Assembly: GCA_037501455.1 (NCBI GenBank)
Contig: CM074861.1
Span: 100,045,001 to 100,109,000 of the forward strand
Length of the DNA stretch: 64,000 bases
Direction of reading: 5' to 3'
Origin: Lantana camara
Lineage: Eukaryota > Streptophyta > Magnoliopsida > Lamiales > Verbenaceae
Part shown: piece after piece, positions 58,614 through 64,000 of the stretch
How positions within the stretch are numbered: position 1 is the stretch's first letter
Layout of the letters: the number at the start of each line of letters is the position of its first letter
Notes under the pieces: model-generated
What the model saw: only the letters and a program-made list of their open reading frames with translations
What the model was told of the DNA's origin: nothing
The model's database searches: none
Program-made: the position numbers and the translations under genes

Positions 58614-59372
58614 TTTGATGGATCTTAAGCATATCTGAAGTTGGTACCATGAATATATAGGTAGGGTCTATGGCTGCGTGTATACTGATCCTTTTTCAGC
58701 AAAAAGAAAAATGATATCAGTAATAAAAGACCGGGAATTGCTACGAATATCCTCAAGGTTCAATTCAATTACAGAAAAATCTAAATTACGAAAAACACCA
58801 TGAGAATTTACGGTAAATGTCCTACTCATGATGTTTTCATAAATTGAAATATTTTGAGTTTTTGCTATGTACACATTGTAAGGATCATCATATACATTGG
58901 CAAGAAACATTAGGGGTTTTTAGTGATGCAATCGAAAGATATATGAATTAAATGATCGACTAAAATAGAATGTAAACTTTGAAGTTTGACTTATTTAATT
59001 TTATAAATAAATATATTACATTTGCTATTTGATTGAATACTTTTTTTAAATTTCACATCAATTACAAACATTCTCCCCTTACACCAAGGTCGACCAAAAT
59101 AGGTGTGTGGAGATTCAAATCGAGAAGGCGGCTAAAGTTAATCCCTTTCTCAGTTGTATTTCTCCTTCATCAAGTTATTCTATGTTCTTTAAGAGCTTAG
59201 AACAATTATGTCCCTCAATACACTAAGTAAAGACGAGATCTTACAAATAAACAATAAAAAGAATAATTGTAAAGAGACTGTGAGGCAGTTTTACCCTCTT
59301 ACTTGAGCTTTGGAGAAAAGAACAAATTATTATTGTCTCCAAAGCATGGAAATTAGTTCCATCATTGAAGGC
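58614..59372. other. Intergenic DNA, nothing recognised
   Basis: An 80-codon minus-strand frame at 58668-58910 has no family features. No repeats with clear borders were found. Confidence 0.5.
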
Positions 59373-60527
59373 TGTTGTTGAACATCCATTGTTTTGATTT
59401 GATTAACAAAAAGTGTTGCATAGGAACAACCACTGGAACAAATCATTCCAAGCAGATCAGGAACAATCACTAGGATGAATCATTCCAGAACAATACAGCT
59501 GAAATACGTTGCACAGGTTTCAAGGAGCTTAAATATTTTAATCATTAACTTTAAAACACTTTTGAATCTTCCATGCAGGATGTCTAACGGTCATCTTGTG
59601 AAAGCCTCACTCTTTCCCACTTGAAATAATAGATCTTGGGAGGCGTGCCCAATTTGAATATTTAAAAGGTTGCAACGGTCCCTTCCTTCAAGGCTATAAA
59701 TAGAAGAAGCTTCTCCAAAACAACTTGATTTTCCTTATTACTTTTAAGTTGCTGTTTTGTGCGTACACCGTATAGAGCATTTGTGTGTGATCTCTGGTGG
59801 GCAGTGAGCTTGAGCTAAGGTTATCCAGGTGCTCTGGTTTGGGTAGTATCAGTTGTGTGTGTTGGTACCAAACAGAGCTTGTTTTGTGAGTGCTCCGGCT
59901 TGGGTAGTATCAGCTGTGTGTATTGGTACCAAGCAGAGCTTGTTTTGAATTGTATATCTTCTATATCAATAAAGTTGCAGGTTCAAAATCCTAAGTATAA
60001 AGACTTAGGTGGAGAACTAATCTCTTTGGTTCGTGTATTCACAATCTTAGGGGCCAAACCTCTATAAACATCGTGTCTCGGTTCCTCCCTTTCTTTATCT
60101 GGATTGAGACTTACTTTGCTCAAAGCTTGAGCTACTGATCTGATCATAACTATGCAAATCTATTCTGTTGAATGAGCTCTTATTGAGCTAATGAATGTTA
60201 TGATCTTTGTGTGAATGAGATCTTGGTTAAAAGATTAAGTTGCATTGAACAAATACTCATTCACCAAGTAGTGAAGTTGTGATTGCTTGAAAGAATCCAC
60301 AGACTGGTACAAAAGTTGTACCACTGGTATTAATAGGCTTGTGCTCATAAATCTGTCAAGACCTTTGTCTTGAAACTTTAAGTGGTTTGATTCAAGCCCA
60401 ACTCAACTCTGATAATTGTGACTGAGCTTATTAGCTCAGGGTGTTGAAATAACTGACACTGTGTGAAAAAGCGAAAAGATCAATTCACCCCCACCCCCCC
60501 CCCCCCCCCCCTCTCTCTTGATCAACA
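59373..60527 (+). mobile_element. Probable 5' LTR of a third Ty1/copia element
   Basis: A TG-starting segment (TGTTGTTGAACATCC) leads to a copia primer site and gag, so most of the stretch should be LTR. It includes a 61-bp tandem duplication (59829 and 59890, each unit containing TGGGTAGTATCAG) and an 18-base C run (60494-60511). The left border is a guess, because no second LTR or target duplication is in the window. Confidence 0.5.
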
Positions 60528-60529
60528 AG

Positions 60530-60541
60530 TGGTACCAGAGC
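60530..60541 (+). other. Primer binding site (initiator-Met tRNA type)
   Basis: TGGTACCAGAGC differs from the standard TGGTATCAGAGC by one base, a variant I recall from some plant copia lineages. It lies 49 bases before the gag start. Confidence 0.8.
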
Positions 60542-60590
60542 TTGGTACTCATAGTTCCGTTTGGTTTAACAACCAAGAGTAAACGGTCCA

Positions 60591-60878
60591 ATGGAGTCTC
60601 AAAATGAGATATATGCTGAAGGGGTGTCACACGCTCGACCTCCGCTGCTTGATGGCTCAAACTATGCCACATGGAAAAACCGTATTGAGGAGTATTTTAT
60701 CTCCATTGATTATGACTCGTGGGAAATTGTCACGGAAGGTGCAAAAGTGCCTATGGAAACTGTTGATGGTATAAAAGTTCCCAAGCTGAAACATGAGTTC
60801 ATAGCTGAGGATAAAAAGATGATCTCAATGAATGCCAAAGCAAAAAACATCTTATCTTGCTCACTATGCAAAGGTGAG
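60591..60878 (+). pseudogene. Copia gag N-terminal fragment, cut by a CACTA element
   Basis: The frame opens MESQNEIYAEGVSHARPPLL and continues DGSNYATWKNRIEEYFISID and NAKAKNILSCSLCKGE, the N-terminal part of a copia gag of the type that often precedes long LTR elements. After codon 96 the sequence is the terminus of a CACTA element, so the zinc knuckle, protease and all of pol are absent from the window. The frame stays open to 61328 only because the CACTA subterminal repeats happen to lack stops. Confidence 0.85.
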
Positions 60879-60896
60879 CACTACAAGAAAACAGGC

Positions 60897-61310
60897 GAAT
60901 TCCGAGGGAAATTTCCGAGGGAATTCCGAGGGATTCCCTCGGAAAATCTCATTTTCCGAGGGAATTCCGAGGGAAATCATTCCCTCGGAAAAAGCCTCCT
61001 CGGAATTGGTTCCGAGGGAAGAATTTCCGAGGGAAAGTCTCAATATTTATTTTCCTCGGAATTCCCTCGGGATTCCATCAACAATATTATTCCCTCGGAA
61101 TATAATGCTAAGGGATTTTCCGAGGGAATTCCGAGGGAATTTTCCCTCGGAATCCTGTTTTTCCTATTTTATGAGATTTTATGTTTTTCCTATTTTATGA
61201 GATTTTATTTTCCGAGGGAATTCCGAGGGAATTTTCTCTCGGAATCTTGTTATCCATTTAATGAAATTTTATTTTCCGAGGGAATTCCGAGGAATCATTC
61301 CCTCGGAATC
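60897..61310. repeat. Subterminal repeat cluster of the second CACTA element
   Basis: Numerous copies of TTCCGAGGGA and its complement TCCCTCGGAA, many arranged head to head. The motif differs entirely from that of the CACTA element at 270-13549, so these are two families. Confidence 0.9.
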
Positions 61311-61672
61311 TTACAATTTATTTTGTAATATTTTATTTTTTTCATTGATTTTTACAAATAAAATGTATTTTTTTTAGGTCATTATTGTACCTATTATGAA
61401 ATATGTATTTATAATCCAAAATATAATTATATATCAAATGAATTTATTTACTATATCACTTGGTTATGATTAAAGAAATAAAAAGGAGGAATTAATGAAG
61501 AACTGTGCCATATCAAAGAATCCAATCACTGTCCCAACAATAATTCTACACCCAAATTCCATTTAATGCAAATTTTCACATAAACTATCCCATTACATCA
61601 AACAAATAAAGCTTAAAATTAACAAAGCAAATTTCATAAACATAAAATAAATATTACAAGAGATGTAAATGG

Positions 61673-61836
61673 TTAAAAAAATTCATGATTAATCATCCAA
61701 CTCACAGGCCAGACATGGGAGAAAAGCATGTCCCTACTTTGCTTCAAGAAACTGACTATTCTTGTAATGTAATCTGGTTCGGAGTTTTCATTTGTCCCAT
61801 CTTCAATCGAAATGAACTGTCGAAACTCCTCTTTTG
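61673..61836 (-). pseudogene. Possible terminal exon of an unidentified gene inside the CACTA element
   Basis: On the minus strand an acceptor CTTGTTTCAG (complement starting at 61837) is followed by an open frame of about 54 codons with normal coding composition, including EEFRQFISIEDGTNENSEPD, YITRIVSFLKQSRDMLFSHV and WPVSWMINHEFF, then TAA at 61673-61675. I do not recognise the protein. Position between a CACTA terminus and the element interior fits either an element-encoded gene or a captured host exon. Confidence 0.4.
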
Positions 61837-61891
61837 CTGAAACAAGTAAAGCAGTGAAAAAGCCAAAAGCATGAAATTTTTCAGAACCCCA

Positions 61892-63043
61892 TGTTGGGTG
61901 TTGCGTGGCGGGCCCGAGTTAGAGTGACGGCGCAGCGGAATATAAAAAATTTCGCCATAACCTCGTTATCAAAATATTTCAAAAATATTTTAATAAAGCA
62001 GCGGAACAAATCGGGCAGAATAACTCTAATATATACAGGCATCGATAACATAATTTTAAATCATCTAGCATATAATCACAATATGCAAATAATAATTTTG
62101 GCAGCACAACAGTATTACCGTACTGCAAAATTGGCTATCAACGGCACTTTTCCAGCACCTCGATATCTTCTCGTGAAACCGGCAGAGCTTCCCCGCAATA
62201 TCCCCGATTAAGAAATTGGAGTGTGGGCTCCGGCAGTATTTCGTTAAATACTTTGAGAAAATATTTTTCTAGAAAAACCCTTTTTTCTAAAACCAGAAAA
62301 TCCCTATTTTCTAATAATTAAGTGGATTATATATTAATTATATAACCACCTAATTAAGTAATCAATTAATCCTTAATTAAGGATTAATTAAAGTAGAGAG
62401 AGAGAGTGCCGAGAGGCATTTTGAATCACAAAATTTGCTGCTGAAATTCATTCAAAAAAAATGGAATTGCAAAGCCCATATTTATAGCCTTCAAATAAGG
62501 GCATTTTCGTCCAAAAAATGGAAAATTGCCGTGCACTCCAAGGGCTGCCGGCGAATCCGGGACTGCCACGTGGAAGCACACGCCGCCACGAGCACGGCGG
62601 CGCCTGGCACGCGCCAAACGGACGTCGCACGCGCCCACACGCGCCGCCCATGTGGCGGCTGTGTGTTTGGCGCGTGTGGCACGCACGCAGCAACAGGCAG
62701 CTGCCACGTGTCCGGTCCGGTCCGATCCGACCGGCGGTTCACGGTTCAGACCGGTTCAGCTGTGAACCGGTCGGTTCAAGCTGGACTCAGCAGCGCCACG
62801 TGTCCAAATCCCATTCGGCCACGTGTCCGGGTCGGTCAAACCTTGACCGACCCTATCCGACCCGAACCTGGACCCGCTTCCTGACCCGGTCCGTTTCAAC
62901 CCTTGATCCGGACCGTTGACCCGCGCGACTTGGCGCGATCCTGGCCGTCCACGCGGCGTGCCACTTGGCGTCCAGTCAGCGCCACGCGGCGCTGACCCGC
63001 TGACGTGGCATGCCACGTCAGCTACCACGTCATCATTTTTTTT

Positions 63044-63076
<33 letters not shown>

Positions 63077-64000
63077 AAAAATTTTATTTTCTCCAAAATA
63101 AAATTTCGGGCATTTCCAACTCTTTGGAATTTAATTTAATTTTTCAAAAAAAATTACTCGGCTATATTCAAACACTTTGAAAAATCATTTCTCTCTCTCC
63201 TTTTAATATTTTCTCTTTGATCTTCGTTGGGGCTTGCGGGGGGACCTGCAGGACTAATTGATCTTAGCTCCAAACGGGTCAATCTATTATCATCCCATGA
63301 CAATAATTGATTACCGTTTAACAATATTTAATTCCACTAAATAAATATTGTTGAACTCTAAAATTAATTAAATTATTCACGAATTTCTCGATCTAGAATA
63401 ATTTCGCATTTTACTCCTCTGTACAGATATCCATGAAAAATAAATCAATACTACTATCATTTATTTTTCACTTTCAATCTGAAATTTCTTGATTCGCCTT
63501 AAGTCCAAATTCCCTGTATGTGAAACGCATTCAACATACAACTTCGGTGACGAACACACGAAGTACTTTGGCCAAAGTTTCATTTCGAACTTTTTGCAAA
63601 TCTATTTCAGGGGTATCTTTAAACCTTCCAGCAAGGCTACAGATTCCTTGATTAATATTTCTCTCTAGCACATTTCATGCAATCACTGAACGTACAAAGT
63701 ATTTTGGCCACCCGTTACCGAGACCTCACTTCTGAGTACATCACAGTGATTAACACTACATGCCTAAAGTCGAAATACTATCAGGATTAAGAGTCTAATG
63801 CTTCCGAGATTTTATTCATTTTAGATAGCAGTATAAAATGAACAATCTCAATGGTCCAGTTCGATGTTTCCAATCTCATTGAAAATCATCAACATGTTAT
63901 AATTGGAAACTCCATTTCCCTATGACGAAAGACTAATCATCTTATATAACACATTATAGTCTTGATAAGAACAATTTCTTATCATACTGACTAGAACTTT
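61892..64000 (+). mobile_element. LTR-like sequence, 5' border only, running off the window
   Basis: It starts TGTTGGGTGTTGCGTGGC and contains GCGCAGCGGAATATAAAAAA and a later GC-rich block, features I recall from long plant LTRs. The left border and class are inferred; no right border, primer site or coding domain is in view. Confidence 0.5.
62517..63018 (+). promoter_or_regulatory. GC-rich block with four G-box (CACGTG) motifs
   Basis: CACGTG occurs at 62567, 62705, 62797 and 62820; the last three are in the context CCACGTGTCC, the ABRE/G-box form bound by plant bZIP factors. Several ACGTCA/ACGTGG motifs follow near 63000. The block is sharply richer in GC than its surroundings and is followed by a long T run (63048-63075). 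A regulatory role is inferred from motifs alone. Large overlapping frames on both strands here follow from the GC bias. Confidence 0.4.

Larger units (their letters stand above)
60879..64000. mobile_element. Second CACTA element, left end only, running off the window
   Basis: CACTACAAGAAAACAGGCG at 60879 is a standard plant CACTA left terminus; the preceding three bases are GAG. Directly inside lie dense subterminal repeats (to 61310) built on TTCCGAGGGAATTCCGAGGG in both orientations. A gene-like minus-strand exon follows at 61673-61836, then an LTR-like sequence from 61892. No right terminus was seen. Confidence 0.85.

Noticed and set aside
60494..60511. Run of 18 C residues as a regulatory or quadruplex element
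   Set aside because: It is a single homopolymer in an LTR-leader region; its length may also be unreliable in sequencing.
62426..63046. Large overlapping frames (79-149 codons) on both strands
   Set aside because: High GC removes stop codons in all frames; the peptides are Arg/Ala/Pro-rich without domains.
1..64000. CRISPR arrays, bacterial operons, rRNA or complete tRNA genes
   Set aside because: None seen. The repeats are transposon subterminal repeats, and the only rRNA-operon-related sequence is the plastid spacer insertion.

Overview
This is plant nuclear DNA, almost certainly from a eudicot. It is a dense graveyard of nested transposable elements and broken genes, of the kind found in gene-poor or pericentromeric chromatin. 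I found no gene with an intact, expressible structure. The plant assignment rests on CACTA and Mutator-like DNA elements, Ty1/copia elements primed by initiator-Met tRNA, plant LINEs with an RNase H domain, a plastid-DNA insertion, and remains of PDR-type ABC transporter, CHX antiporter, CC-NBS-LRR and ankyrin-repeat genes. The exact species cannot be read from the sequence.

Region by region. 1-14784 is a three-level nest. A long LTR (its 5' part lies left of the window) is split by a 13.3-kb CACTA element (270-13549, target duplication TGA). That element in turn holds two solo LTRs of the same family (304-3147, duplication GAATT; 3859-8577, duplication GTCTT) and gene-like exons on the minus strand. 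14785-18470 is AT-rich, with a CACTA-like terminus and a plastid-derived block (17355-17685). 18471-20745 is a minus-strand LINE split by a small LTR-type element that lacks its 5' LTR. 21025-26130 is a Ty1/copia element (duplication TTAAA) with three in-frame stops.

26364-41700 is a former gene region: a CHX fragment, a PDR transporter pseudogene on the plus strand split by a solo LTR inside an exon (28889-31779, duplication TGGAA), a solo LTR in a promoter-like block (32542-34000, duplication ACCAC), a tRNA-derived SINE (19-bp duplication), a Mutator-like element (38254-39040, 9-bp duplication), and fragments of at least one, probably two, more PDR genes on the minus strand. 41708-45036 is a second LINE, split by a nearly palindromic Mutator-like element, then an inverted LTR to 46676. 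48385-50003 is a CC-NBS-LRR pseudogene. 51196-56216 is a second Ty1/copia element with identical LTRs (duplication AAATC) but two in-frame stops. 56957-57910 is a third Mutator-like element. From about 59373 a third copia remnant is cut by a second CACTA element at 60879. That element itself carries an LTR-like sequence from 61892 to the window edge.

The parts do not form a pathway. What they record is an order of insertions, which can be read from exact target-site duplications. The most unusual points are the 5'-LTR-less element whose two flanks join in frame in the host LINE, the young copia copy with stops, and the unidentified spliced exons inside both CACTA elements. I found no sign of an undescribed functional system.
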